Assembly (NCBI RefSeq): GCF_003384725.1
Contig: NZ_QNVV01000003.1
Coordinates: 248,001-312,000 of the forward strand
DNA length: 64,000 nucleotides
Direction of reading: 5' to 3'
DNA from: Chryseobacterium pennipullorum
Lineage (GTDB): Bacteria > Bacteroidota > Bacteroidia > Flavobacteriales > Weeksellaceae
Every line of letters starts with the position of its first letter. Position 1 is the stretch's first letter. This document shows positions 42,627 to 52,009 of the stretch, in pieces. The notes beneath the pieces are model-generated. The model saw only the letters and a list, made by a program, of their open reading frames with translations. It was not told the DNA's origin and ran no database searches. The translations under genes were made by a program, and so were the position numbers.

Positions 42627-43913
42627 TTATTTATAGACTTTTTGTATGACGGTGTTTTTCACCCCTTTAGATTCAAGCTCTTTTTGAAGTTTCACCGCAT
42701 CTTCCAAAGTATATACTTTTCCATAGGTGTAGTAGAACACTCCGCTGTCTTTATTTCGTTCCACATCTTTAAGGTTCTGGAGGATATAAGAATTGCCGTT
42801 CAGCTTCTCACCCGCATATACTTCAATCGTGTAATAACCCATATTGATGCGTTGGTTAGGCATGAAACCTACCGCAAAGGCATTCCGGAATCCGGCATCT
42901 TTTGCAGACTTAAGGTTAATATCCCTTACAGAAGCCATATTCGTTACCGCATAGTAATACTTGTACTGGCCGTTCTCTTTGATGGTAAGAACGTAATTTA
43001 ACCCCTTCAGTGCAGGATCATTTTCAGTATATTTTGTAGGAGAGCTCATCAGCAATATTCTGAAATCATTTTTCAAAGGTACTTCAGCTGGTTTTTCAGG
43101 TTCCTGTTTTCTGATCGCAATGGCCCCGCCCGTTTTTCTGTCGATTGCTTTTTTGTAATCAATAACAGCGGTATAAATACTTTCAGCAATTTCATTCTGA
43201 CCTCTGTCCGAAGCAATATAGTGGCTTTCTTCAGGATGATTGATGAATCCTGTTTCTATCAATACAGAAGGCATGGCATTCATACGAAGGACGTGAAGGT
43301 TTTTCTGGAATACTCCTCTGGAGAATCTTTTATCCTTGTTCACAAAATTATCCTCTACCAGTCCGCCCAGCAGAAGACTTGATTCCAGATATTTACTTTG
43401 CTGAAGCTTCAGGGCGATCAGCGATTCCGGAGAGTCTGGGTTATAAGATCCGAAGATCTGCTTATCTTTTTCATCAAGGAAAATCACGTCATTTTCCCTT
43501 TTGGCCACCTCAAGGTTTTCGTTATTCTGGTTAGGTCCCTGTACGTAGGTCTCCGTACCATAGGCGGTAGGTCTTGCTGAAGAGTTACAGTGAATCGATA
43601 CAAACAGGTCTGCTTTGCTTCGGTTGGCAAGGTTGGTTCTATCCGATAGAGAGGGATATTCATCAAATTTACGCGTGTAAATTACTTTGAAATCTCTGTT
43701 TTTTTCAAGCATTGCCCCTACTTTTAAAGTTATGGACAGCGTAATATCTTTTTCTGCCACCCTTCCGATATCGGAATACGTCCTGTTGGCTCCATGGTCA
43801 CTTCCTCCATGTCCCGCGTCCAGAACGATAATGAACTTCTTTTGGGAGAAAATAAAGTTGCTGATAAGGATAAGGAGAAATGATAAAATTATTTTAAAAT
43901 TTTGTTTGTGCAT
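42627..43913 (-). CDS. N-acetylmuramoyl-L-alanine amidase (Amidase_3)
   Basis: This 428-aa exported protein (signal ending FIFSQ) has a zinc amidase domain (about 25-245) with VLDAGHGGSDHGA, AEKDITL, and VSIHCNSS, the His/Glu/His ligands of AmiA/B/C-type enzymes. A C-terminal region (about 280-428) has repeated YTIEVYAG and FYYTYGKVYTLEDAVKLQKEL units that look SPOR-like, which would target septal peptidoglycan. It is divergent from the LptD-like gene, an arrangement common in flavobacteria. Confidence 0.92.
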   Translation of the reverse strand: MHKQNFKIILSFLLILISNFIFSQKKFIIVLDAGHGGSDHGANRTYSDIGRVAEKDITLSITLKVGAMLEKNRDFKVIYTRKFDEYPSLSDRTNLANRSKADLFVSIHCNSSARPTAYGTETYVQGPNQNNENLEVAKRENDVIFLDEKDKQIFGSYNPDSPESLIALKLQQSKYLESSLLLGGLVEDNFVNKDKRFSRGVFQKNLHVLRMNAMPSVLIETGFINHPEESHYIASDRGQNEIAESIYTAVIDYKKAIDRKTGGAIAIRKQEPEKPAEVPLKNDFRILLMSSPTKYTENDPALKGLNYVLTIKENGQYKYYYAVTNMASVRDINLKSAKDAGFRNAFAVGFMPNQRINMGYYTIEVYAGEKLNGNSYILQNLKDVERNKDSGVFYYTYGKVYTLEDAVKLQKELESKGVKNTVIQKVYK

Positions 43914-43966
43914 CTTACAGTTATAAAAATTATATTAATTTTGGGCCTTAATTATATATAATAAAA

Positions 43967-46552
43967 TTGGCCAAAACCGTCCTCAAAAATATATTACAAA
44001 TTTTAATTATCCTAATTTTTAACAATTTTTTAGCACAGAAAACTCCTGAAAAATTGCCTAAAAATGTGGTTAATGATACTATTTCCAAAAAGGATACCAT
44101 AGTTGTAAAGAAAGAAGCTTTAGATGACGTACTCCGCACAAAAGCAGACGATCAGAGAAGAGATATTCCCAAAAAAATGACATTCCTTAACAAGAATGCG
44201 CAGGTAAAATATCAGGATATGCAGATTGATGCAGATTATATCTCCATTGATGATAACAAAAGCCTGATCTACGCCAGAGGAAAACAGGATTCCCTGGGGA
44301 AAATCATCGAGCCAGTTATTACCACCCAGGCCGGTAAGAAATACGAAACCAACGAATTCAGCTATAATACAAAGACCAAACAGGCCATTGCTTTCAATGC
44401 AAGAACGGAAGAAAGTGAAGGGGTCATTATTGCACAGAAAACAAAAAAATACAACGACTCGGTATTCGCGATGAGAAAAGCGGATTATACGACGGATGAT
44501 TATTTCATCAAGAAAAAAGATACGGCTGCGGATTACTTTATGAGGGCTTATAATATTAAGCTTATTAAAACCAAAACAAAATCCCAGATTGTGACAGGGC
44601 CTATTCAGATGTTCATAGAACAGGTTCCCACGCCCCTCTATCTGCCTTTTGCCATTTTACCATTCTCAGACAAAAGAGCTGCCGGTATCCTGATCCCGAG
44701 TTTCGGTGAAAGGGAAGACGTAGGATTTTTTCTTAACGGAATAGGATATTACCAGCCGATCGGAGAACACTTTGACCTTAAAGTGCTGGCCGATATTTAT
44801 ACCAAGGGAAGCTGGAACCTCCGTCCGCAGATGAATTATCAGAAGAAATACCGGTATTCCGGAAACTTTACGGCTGATGTCGGAACCATGGTAAGAGGAA
44901 TTAAAGGCTTAGATGATTATACAAGAAACAGTACCTACAGAATCAACTGGACACACTCTCAGGACGCAAAAGCAAATCCGTTCCTTACCTTCAGTGCTTC
45001 TGTAGATATTGTAAGTACCAAGTTCTACAACAATCCGCTGAACAACAATTACATCTTCAACCAGAATGTACTGAATACCCAGCAGAATTCCACGGTAACC
45101 CTTACCAAAAGATTTCTGAAGCTTCCGGTAACCATTACAGGGACAGCCTCTTATTCCCAGAACTTTGCAACAGGACTGGCAGATCTTCGTCTTCCACAGA
45201 TGAATGTGGCGATCAATCAGTTTTACCTGTTCAAATCCAAAACAGGAGTAAGACAGGGGTTACTTGAAAATATTACAGTAAATACGGGTTTCAACCTGAC
45301 CAACTTTGTCAATACCCAGGAAAATGAGTTGTTCAAAAAAGAAATGTGGGACAAAATGCAGACGGGACTTAAAAACAATATCGCCCTGGCTACCAATACC
45401 ACACTGGCCAAATATTTTACTTTCAGTCTAAGTGCCAATATTGACAATGCATTAACGACAAAAACTTTAAACAGATATTATGACCCTGTAAAGAACGTTA
45501 CCGTAGACGAAATCAATAAGCAGGTAGCAGGATATTCCACGTTTTCATCTACAGCAAGTCTTCAGACAACCCTATACGGGATGATGAAATTTAAAAAAGG
45601 ATCTACTGTTGAAGCTATAAGACACATGATGATCCCGAGCATCGGGTTTACCTATTCTCCGGATTTCTCAAGTCCTAATTTCGGATACTACAAAAATTAT
45701 TACAATGCCAATGGTGCTCTTACTCCTTATTCTATTTTTGAAAGAGGAATCGTAGGAAGCCCATCAAGCGGAATGGTAGGTGCCCTGGGCTTTAATGTTG
45801 GGAATAATATAGAAATGAAAGTGAAGTCTAAAAAAGACTCAACAGGAGTAAAGAAGATCAAAATTTTTGAATCTTTAAACTTTTCAGGAAGCTACAACTT
45901 TGCGGCTAAAACCCACCCATGGTCTATTTTTACCATCAACGGGCAGTCGTCTTTCTTCAACAGCAAGCTTACCGTAAACACCAGCCTTTCTCTTGATCCT
46001 TATAAAATTGAGTTTCTTCCTGGACAGGATGTTGGGATCAGAACAGAAAAATTTGGAGGATTCAGCGTGCAGGGATTCAATGTTCAGATGTCTTATCCTT
46101 TAAGCAGCGAAATTTTTGGAGAGAAAACAGACTATGCTAAAAAATACGCTTCAAAAGGAGAAATCCGTAATGAAAATTATTATTTTGATGATGACAACTA
46201 TGCCCATTTTGATCAGGCCTGGACATTAAATATCAATGCAAATTATGCATATTCCAAAGGATTGAGCAGGTTTGGAAACAAAATTGCATCCATAGGTCTT
46301 GACGGTAGCATCAAACTGACTCCTTACTGGAACATCAACGGAAGTACGCATTATGACCTTGTGACTAAGGATCTGGCGTATACAAGAATAGGTTTTTCAA
46401 GAGATCAGCGAAGTTTTACCATCAACTTTAACTGGGTTCCTTTCGGACAATATAAAGTATATGACTTCTTTATTGGGATCAAAGCCAATATCTTAAGTGA
46501 TGCCCTGAAGTACAAAGACAGAAGCTTTACCCAGCCTAATGCGCCTTTCTAA
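43967..46552 (+). CDS. lptD: LPS-assembly outer-membrane protein LptD-like
   Basis: The start is TTG and gives 861 aa with a signal peptide ending FLAQ. An N-terminal OstA/LptA-like jellyroll (about 65-190; VKYQDMQIDADYISIDDNKS, IYARGKQDS) is followed by a large beta-barrel with ITGPIQ-type start (IVTGPIQMFIEQVPTPLYLPFAILP; part: QVPTPLYLPFAILP). It inserts lipopolysaccharide into the outer leaflet. It shares a 53-bp divergent spacer with the amidase gene. Confidence 0.9.
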   Translation: MAKTVLKNILQILIILIFNNFLAQKTPEKLPKNVVNDTISKKDTIVVKKEALDDVLRTKADDQRRDIPKKMTFLNKNAQVKYQDMQIDADYISIDDNKSLIYARGKQDSLGKIIEPVITTQAGKKYETNEFSYNTKTKQAIAFNARTEESEGVIIAQKTKKYNDSVFAMRKADYTTDDYFIKKKDTAADYFMRAYNIKLIKTKTKSQIVTGPIQMFIEQVPTPLYLPFAILPFSDKRAAGILIPSFGEREDVGFFLNGIGYYQPIGEHFDLKVLADIYTKGSWNLRPQMNYQKKYRYSGNFTADVGTMVRGIKGLDDYTRNSTYRINWTHSQDAKANPFLTFSASVDIVSTKFYNNPLNNNYIFNQNVLNTQQNSTVTLTKRFLKLPVTITGTASYSQNFATGLADLRLPQMNVAINQFYLFKSKTGVRQGLLENITVNTGFNLTNFVNTQENELFKKEMWDKMQTGLKNNIALATNTTLAKYFTFSLSANIDNALTTKTLNRYYDPVKNVTVDEINKQVAGYSTFSSTASLQTTLYGMMKFKKGSTVEAIRHMMIPSIGFTYSPDFSSPNFGYYKNYYNANGALTPYSIFERGIVGSPSSGMVGALGFNVGNNIEMKVKSKKDSTGVKKIKIFESLNFSGSYNFAAKTHPWSIFTINGQSSFFNSKLTVNTSLSLDPYKIEFLPGQDVGIRTEKFGGFSVQGFNVQMSYPLSSEIFGEKTDYAKKYASKGEIRNENYYFDDDNYAHFDQAWTLNINANYAYSKGLSRFGNKIASIGLDGSIKLTPYWNINGSTHYDLVTKDLAYTRIGFSRDQRSFTINFNWVPFGQYKVYDFFIGIKANILSDALKYKDRSFTQPNAPF

Positions 46553-46559
46553 TATCAGA

Positions 46560-46590
46560 TTGGCATTTGAAAATATAAATTTTATATTTG
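46560..46590 (+). promoter_or_regulatory. Promoter of the ridA gene pair (TTG-N20-TATATTTG)
   Basis: TTG at 46560 and TATATTTG at 46583-46590 are 20 bp apart. The 80-bp leader that follows contains an inverted repeat (CCATCAC/GTGATGG, 46609-46647 region) of unknown role. Confidence 0.7.
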
Positions 46591-46677
46591 CAACCAGATT
46601 GAATCTGATGCCATCACTGCTTGCAGATAACAGAACAACGGTGATGGGGTGATCTAAAAAAAAATAAATATCCACAT

Positions 46678-47058
46678 ATGAAACAAATAATCAACACAGT
46701 TAATGCACCTGCAGCAATCGGGCCTTATTCACAAGCTAATATGGCCAATGGAGTATTGTATATCTCCGGACAGATTCCTGTAGATCCTGCAACTGGTAAA
46801 TTGGTAGAGGGAATTGAAAAAGAAACGCATCAGGTAATGAAGAACCTTGAGGCTATTCTTACAGAAGCAGGAATGACTTTTAAAAATGTTGTGAAGGCTA
46901 CGATCTTCCTTAAAAATATGGATGATTTTGCTGTAATGAATGATATCTATGCTTCATATCTGGATGCAGAAAGCTATCCGGCACGCGAAACCGTACAGGT
47001 TTCTTGCCTGCCTAAAAATGTGGATATCGAAATCTCTATGATCGCACATCAGGATTAA
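46678..47058 (+). CDS. ridA: RidA family reactive intermediate deaminase
   Basis: The 126-aa protein has the full YjgF/RidA signature: APAAIGPYSQA, NGVLYISGQIPVDP, and near the end SYPARETVQVSCLPKNVDIEI, with the Arg that binds substrate carboxylate. It hydrolyses enamine/imine intermediates such as 2-aminoacrylate from PLP enzymes, in the cytosol as a trimer. Its stop overlaps the next start by one base (TAATG). Confidence 0.95.
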   Translation: MKQIINTVNAPAAIGPYSQANMANGVLYISGQIPVDPATGKLVEGIEKETHQVMKNLEAILTEAGMTFKNVVKATIFLKNMDDFAVMNDIYASYLDAESYPARETVQVSCLPKNVDIEISMIAHQD

Positions 47059-47513
47059 TGAATTTTATAAGAAATACAGTTGCGGTGTTGGTAGGTCTTG
47101 GTATCGCAGGGCTTATTATTACTCTTGGTATAAGGGTTTTCCCGCAATGGGTTACTTTCGAAGCTTTTGCTCCGTTTGAGCACTGGCAGAGATTTCTTTT
47201 CAGTATGAAGGATGATCAGGCCTTTTTTGGCTTCCTGCTCTTTATTTCCGGACTGGGAACTACTGTTGGGGGTGTGGCTACCGCTATCATCGTTAAATAT
47301 GCTAAAGTGGCATATGCTATCCTTATTGGGTTCATCATGCTTTTCATTGCGATGCTGGATGTGATCATCTTTCCTTATCATCCTACTTTCTATAAGATCT
47401 CTATCTTCCTTACCTTTTTTCCGTTTTCATGGATTGGCGGTAAGATTGTAGAGGTGATTTATGAAAGGAACAAAAAGAAAGAAATTGCTGAGAAAATGAA
47501 CAAATCCAAATAA
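47058..47513 (+). CDS. Conserved membrane protein
   Basis: This 151-aa protein has four predicted membrane helices (about 7-28, 55-80, 88-108, 113-135) and a Lys/Glu-rich C-terminus. The family is not named as far as I know, though similar proteins are common in flavobacteria. It overlaps ridA by one base and ends at a bidirectional terminator, so it forms a two-gene unit with ridA. Confidence 0.7.
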   Translation: MNFIRNTVAVLVGLGIAGLIITLGIRVFPQWVTFEAFAPFEHWQRFLFSMKDDQAFFGFLLFISGLGTTVGGVATAIIVKYAKVAYAILIGFIMLFIAMLDVIIFPYHPTFYKISIFLTFFPFSWIGGKIVEVIYERNKKKEIAEKMNKSK

Positions 47514-47522
47514 ATAAAAAAA

Positions 47523-47547
47523 CGCTGCAAAATTTGCAGCGTTTTTT
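47523..47547. terminator. Bidirectional terminator between the membrane-protein and protease genes
   Basis: A perfect stem CGCTGCAAA/TTTGCAGCG is flanked by A7 and T6 runs, so it ends transcripts from both converging genes. Confidence 0.88.
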
Positions 47548-47573
47548 GTATTGAAAACTTTCTTTATTTTTTA

Positions 47574-49103
47574 TTAAGGCATTTTGAATCCCTTAGTATA
47601 GATTCTTCCATAGTCATCTACAAACTTCACCTGTACATTACCCTGGTATCTGTCAAGAATCTTCTCTACATCTTTTTGGGAGTTTACGGGCTTACCATTG
47701 ACCTCTATGATGATATAATTATCTACGATTCCAATTTTTGCCATTTCACTACCTTCAGAAACGTTTTTGGCAACCACACCGCTGGTGAGACCATATTCTG
47801 TTTTGAATCTTTCATTAAGGGGATCAAACTCCGCTCCGATTTTCTCGGTCACGCTAAGATCAGCTTTGGTTTTTGTTGAAGTACCGCCTTTCTGATCCTT
47901 AAGGGTTACCGTTGTGGTGTTTTCCTTACCATCTCTCAGGTAAGTTACCTGAACTTTATCTCCAGGACGCTTACTTCCGATAGACATAGAAAGATCTGCA
48001 AAATCTGTCACGGCATAATTGTCAACTTTAGTAATGACGTCTCCTTTTTTCAGACCTGCATCTTCAGCGCCGCTTTTCTCTCCAAATCCCGTAATATAAA
48101 CTCCGGAACCTACCTTAAGATTGGTTTTGAATTGTCTGTTGTATCCTGCTACCAGTTGATCATTGGAAAGGTCTAACGACTGTACACCAAGGAATCCTCT
48201 CTGTACAATACCGAATTTCTTGATATCTTCAACGATTTTTCTTGCTAGGTTTGCCGGAACTGCAAATCCGTATCCCTGATAGTATCCTGTCGTAGACTGG
48301 ATGGCAGAATTGATACCGATAAGGTCTCCATTTGTATTGACCAATGCTCCTCCTGAGTTACCCGGATTAATCGCCGCGTCCGTCTGGATAAAACTTTCAA
48401 TAGGGTTAGCGGCTTTTCCCTGGCTTCCTAAAATACCAATACCTCTTCCTTTAGCAGAAACGATACCGGCTGTTACGGTAGAATTTAATCCCAGTGGATT
48501 TCCTACAGCGAGCACCCATTGTCCTACCTCAATATTGTCTGAGTTGGCAAAGTTGAGATAAGGAAGTCCTTTTTCCTCAATCTTCAGTAAAGAAATATCT
48601 GTGTTTGGGTCAGTTCCCACCAAAGTGGCAATGTATGATTTTTTATTGCTCAGAACCACCTCCAGCTTATTGGCTCCAGCCACCACGTGGTTATTGGAAA
48701 TAATATAACCGTCAGGAGAAATAATGACCCCGGATCCCATTCCCGATGGCATATTGTCAGGAACCTGCTGTTGCTTTTGTCTCTGCTGTCCCCTTCCTCC
48801 GAAAGGATCTCCAAAGAAAAAGTCGAACAGATCCTGCTCAGAAGCTCTGCTTGATGTTCTGCTTTGATAATTTTTAATAGTAACTACAGCAGGAACGGTT
48901 GTTTTCGCTGCTTTCACGAAGTCATCGCCTACGGCGCCTGTATTCATTCCTGCAAAAGATGCGGTAGGGGCGGCGGCTGTAAAAAACGATTGATCTCCAT
49001 TGTTGGAAGTGTGTCCTAAATATTGTATTGCTCCAACGGTAGTAGCTCCTGAAACAACTCCAACTACTGCAAATGGTAATAGTTTTTTTAAAGTACTCTT
49101 CAT
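47574..49103 (-). CDS. degP: Do/DegP-type periplasmic serine protease
   Basis: The ATG at 49103 gives 509 aa with an N-terminal signal/anchor (LLPFAVVGVVSGATTVGAI); the frame from 49181 would start inside the promoter. The trypsin-like domain has the triad in SNNHVVAG, TDPNTDISLLKI and NPGNSGGALVN, and two PDZ domains follow (GDVITKVDNYAV; VDNYIIIEVNG). A Gln/Arg-rich loop (QRQKQQQ) sits after the FGDPFG segment. It degrades and refolds damaged envelope proteins. Confidence 0.94.
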   Translation of the reverse strand: MKSTLKKLLPFAVVGVVSGATTVGAIQYLGHTSNNGDQSFFTAAAPTASFAGMNTGAVGDDFVKAAKTTVPAVVTIKNYQSRTSSRASEQDLFDFFFGDPFGGRGQQRQKQQQVPDNMPSGMGSGVIISPDGYIISNNHVVAGANKLEVVLSNKKSYIATLVGTDPNTDISLLKIEEKGLPYLNFANSDNIEVGQWVLAVGNPLGLNSTVTAGIVSAKGRGIGILGSQGKAANPIESFIQTDAAINPGNSGGALVNTNGDLIGINSAIQSTTGYYQGYGFAVPANLARKIVEDIKKFGIVQRGFLGVQSLDLSNDQLVAGYNRQFKTNLKVGSGVYITGFGEKSGAEDAGLKKGDVITKVDNYAVTDFADLSMSIGSKRPGDKVQVTYLRDGKENTTTVTLKDQKGGTSTKTKADLSVTEKIGAEFDPLNERFKTEYGLTSGVVAKNVSEGSEMAKIGIVDNYIIIEVNGKPVNSQKDVEKILDRYQGNVQVKFVDDYGRIYTKGFKMP

Positions 49104-49154
49104 TGTATATCTTTCTTGTTTATTAATAATATTCTTTTTTTGTTTTAGAGTAAA

Positions 49155-49181
49155 CAAATTTAATGTTAAATAAGTAAGCAA
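49155..49181 (-). promoter_or_regulatory. Probable promoter of the degP-like gene (TTG-N16-TAAATTTG)
   Basis: On the minus strand, TTG at 49181-49179 and TAAATTTG at 49162-49155 are 16 bp apart, slightly short of the usual spacing; the start codon lies 51 bp downstream. The remaining spacer to 49472 has a -7-like TATCTTTG at 49431-49438 facing the trhO gene and nothing else I can support. Confidence 0.5.
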
Positions 49182-49472
49182 TTAGTATGCTATGTTTCAA
49201 TTTTAACTAAAATTTAACGGGTATTGTGTCATTTTATACATTATGTCATAATTGTTAATGTCATAGTTAACAAAAATTAAAAAAATATTAAAGAAAACAG
49301 ACCCATTATAAGTCGTAAGTTACAAACTAAATAGAATGCAGACAATATTTCCGGATGTTCTTATGTTCGGTTTTTTTTGTGGTCTATGGCTATGCTTTGT
49401 TAGGATTCCCGTATTTATGGTAAAAATGCTTATCTTTGCAAAAATATTTTTCTCACTTAAAACGTTTATAGC

Positions 49473-50837
49473 ATGCAACTGTATAACACCTTAAGCGCAG
49501 AAGAAAGAGCTCAACTTATTGATGAAGCTGGTAAGGACCGCCTTACATTGTCTTTCTATGCGTATGCCAAAATTGAAGATCCCAAAAAATTTCGCGACGA
49601 ATTATTTATAGCCTGGAATGCTCTTGATGCCCTGGGCCGTATTTATGTTGCCCATGAAGGAATTAATGCTCAAATGAGTATTCCTGCAGACCATTTTGAG
49701 GATTTTCGGAATACGCTTGAAGCCTATGACTTTATGAAGGGGATCCGGCTTAATGTTGCCGTTGAGCAAGACAATCATTCTTTTTTAAAATTAACGATCA
49801 AAGTAAGACATAAAATCGTTGCCGATGGATTGAATGATGATACTTTTGATGTTACCAATAAAGGAATTCACCTAAAGGCACAGGAATTTAATAACCTGCT
49901 TGAGGACCCCAATACGATTGTGGTGGACTTTAGAAATCACTACGAAAGTGAAGTAGGACATTTTGAGGGGGCTATTACTCCGGATGTGGAGAACTTCAGA
50001 GAAAGTTTGCCGATCATCAACGAACAGTTGCAGGATTTTAAAGAAGATAAAAATCTTCTGATGTACTGTACAGGAGGAATCCGTTGTGAAAAAGCCAGTG
50101 CATATTTCAAACACCAGGGGTTCAAAAATGTCTATCAGCTGGAAGGCGGAATTATTGAATATACCCGCCAGATTAAAGAAGAAGGGATTAAGAGTAAATT
50201 TATCGGTAAAAACTTCGTATTCGACCACCGTTTGGGAGAAAGGATTACAGAAGATATTATTTCCCAGTGCCACCAATGTGGGAAACCTTGTGACAATCAT
50301 ACCAATTGCTCCAACGATGCCTGTCATTTATTATTTATCCAATGTGATGAATGTAAAGCGGCGATGGAAAACTGCTGTTCTACAGAATGCCATGAAATCA
50401 TACATCTTCCTGTGGAAGAGCAAGTACAGTTAAGAAAAGGACTGCAGGTTGGAAATAAGGTGTTCAGAAAAGGAAAATCTGATGCCTTGAAATTTAAGAA
50501 ATCAGGCGACCTACCAGATGCTCCTTTGGCAAAAGCTGAAACAAAAAATATCCGAAAAAAGATATCTGTCAAAAAAGTATTGATTGGAAAAGCGGAGCAC
50601 TATTATTCAAAATCAAAAATCGGACAGTTTTTAATGGAAAACAGAGAGCTTTCAGTAGGTGATCGGGTATTGGTTTCAGGACCGACCACGGGTGATCAGG
50701 AACTTACAATTACTGAGATTTTTGCTAACGGAGGGCCTTGCGAGACCGCCAGAAAGGGGGATCAGATCACTTTTGAAATTCCATTCAGAATTCGTCTGTC
50801 TGACAAATTATATAAAATTGTGCAGCCTTCTGAATAA
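49473..50837 (+). CDS. trhO: tRNA uridine(34) hydroxylase TrhO, long form with extra C-terminal domain
   Basis: This 454-aa protein has the N-terminal acylphosphatase-like domain (LSFYAYAKIEDPKKFRDEL), a rhodanese domain (about 140-235) with the active-site loop MYCTGGIRCEKASAYF, and a Cys-rich zinc-type region (CHQCGKPCDNHTNCSNDAC). About 80 residues then follow (370-454) with YYSKSKIGQFLMENRELSVGD and TITEIF that resemble the C-terminal domain of U32 peptidase-like tRNA hydroxylases. TrhO uses O2 to make 5-hydroxyuridine at the tRNA wobble position. E. coli TrhO (about 350 aa) lacks this tail. Confidence 0.9.
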   Translation: MQLYNTLSAEERAQLIDEAGKDRLTLSFYAYAKIEDPKKFRDELFIAWNALDALGRIYVAHEGINAQMSIPADHFEDFRNTLEAYDFMKGIRLNVAVEQDNHSFLKLTIKVRHKIVADGLNDDTFDVTNKGIHLKAQEFNNLLEDPNTIVVDFRNHYESEVGHFEGAITPDVENFRESLPIINEQLQDFKEDKNLLMYCTGGIRCEKASAYFKHQGFKNVYQLEGGIIEYTRQIKEEGIKSKFIGKNFVFDHRLGERITEDIISQCHQCGKPCDNHTNCSNDACHLLFIQCDECKAAMENCCSTECHEIIHLPVEEQVQLRKGLQVGNKVFRKGKSDALKFKKSGDLPDAPLAKAETKNIRKKISVKKVLIGKAEHYYSKSKIGQFLMENRELSVGDRVLVSGPTTGDQELTITEIFANGGPCETARKGDQITFEIPFRIRLSDKLYKIVQPSE

Positions 50838-50900
50838 CCATAAAATATAGATAGCTTCTGAGGCTTATTTTGTAATTATGTTGGTTTAAATACCTTAATA

Positions 50901-51479
50901 ATGATGTTAAAAGCTGAGCTTAGAAAAAAATATATGCAAAAACGAAAAGCCTTGTCTTCTGATGAGGCTTTTGTGTTATCCGGGAAGATTTTCGAAAATT
51001 TTATTACCTCTTTCACTCCTGCAGAATCAGAGAAAGTACACGTTTTCATTCCTATACCGGAAAGAAAGGAAATAGATACCTGGATTTTTATCCACTATTT
51101 TCTGAAGCAGAATATCCGTGTTTTTGTGCCCAAGATCGTAGAAGACCGGCTGATCAGTATTGAGATTTTTGCAGATACCGTTTTTGAAGTGAATTCCTGG
51201 GGGATTTCAGAACCTGTTTCTGATACGGATTCGGGAGAATATGATTTTCAATATGTAATCACACCGTTATTATACTGTGATCACAAAGGGAATAGAGTAG
51301 GTTATGGAAAGGGATTTTATGACAGACTTTTTCAGATCATTCCCGATCATACAAAAAAAATCGGAGTCAATTACTTTGACCCCGATGAAGCTATTGGTGA
51401 TGTCTGGGAGAATGATATTCCCCTCGACTATTTGGTGACACCTGCTAAGGTGCTGTCCTTTTTAAGTGGTTTGGAGTAG
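50901..51479 (+). CDS. 5-formyltetrahydrofolate cyclo-ligase
   Basis: The 192-aa product matches the family over its whole length. The N-terminal RKKYMQKRKALS, the middle VFIPIPERKEIDTW and the nucleotide/substrate loop GNRVGYGKGFYDRLF are all present. It uses ATP to convert 5-formyl-THF to 5,10-methenyl-THF, salvaging folate. Its last 52 bp overlap the 3' end of the convergent lipoprotein gene. Confidence 0.93.
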   Translation: MMLKAELRKKYMQKRKALSSDEAFVLSGKIFENFITSFTPAESEKVHVFIPIPERKEIDTWIFIHYFLKQNIRVFVPKIVEDRLISIEIFADTVFEVNSWGISEPVSDTDSGEYDFQYVITPLLYCDHKGNRVGYGKGFYDRLFQIIPDHTKKIGVNYFDPDEAIGDVWENDIPLDYLVTPAKVLSFLSGLE

Positions 51480-52009
51480 AAATCCAGAAAATAAAATTTA
51501 AATTCTTTTTTAAGTTTGGATGTTGACAGTAAGATGTACTGTGCATTTTTCTCAAAACTTCCCAAGGACTTGCTCTTGCTGTCAAAATATTCCACATTGA
51601 ATTTGGCAAAATCAAGTGTATCCTTTTTATAAAACTCTTTATAGACATTGAGGCTATTCACCTTCACCGATTTTACCTTCATACTATCCAGCTCCGTCAG
51701 CAGCCTCTTGAACGTTAGCGAGTCCGGTTTATGGAAGTAACTTTGCATTTGCGAATAGATCACCGTATCTATTTCTGTATTTCTGTTTCCGGATAGATAA
51801 AGCGTAGACAGATCCAGAAGTTCCTGAACTTTCTGCTTCGTAATAGAGTTGACGGCCTGCATGCTGTCCATTTGTACTGCAGGGTAGCTTTTAGCATTCG
51901 TACTGTTTCGTAGTTTATCAAGGTCGCTTACTTCTGTTTTCTTGTTGTTGCAGGCAACAAACACAACGAGGAGCATTGCGAAAATTAAAAAGTTATTTAT
52001 TCTTTTCAT
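51428..52009 (-). CDS. Hypothetical lipoprotein
   Basis: Starting at ATG 52009 gives 193 aa with lipobox VVFVAC; the longer frame from 52042 lies inside the preceding gene and lacks a signal. The mature part is Lys/Asp/Ser-rich with no recognised domain. It overlaps the upstream gene by 17 bp, so the two are translationally coupled and probably work together. Its 3' end overlaps the folate cyclo-ligase gene by 52 bp in the opposite direction. Confidence 0.65.
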   Translation of the reverse strand: MKRINNFLIFAMLLVVFVACNNKKTEVSDLDKLRNSTNAKSYPAVQMDSMQAVNSITKQKVQELLDLSTLYLSGNRNTEIDTVIYSQMQSYFHKPDSLTFKRLLTELDSMKVKSVKVNSLNVYKEFYKKDTLDFAKFNVEYFDSKSKSLGSFEKNAQYILLSTSKLKKEFKFYFLDFYSKPLKKDSTLAGVTK

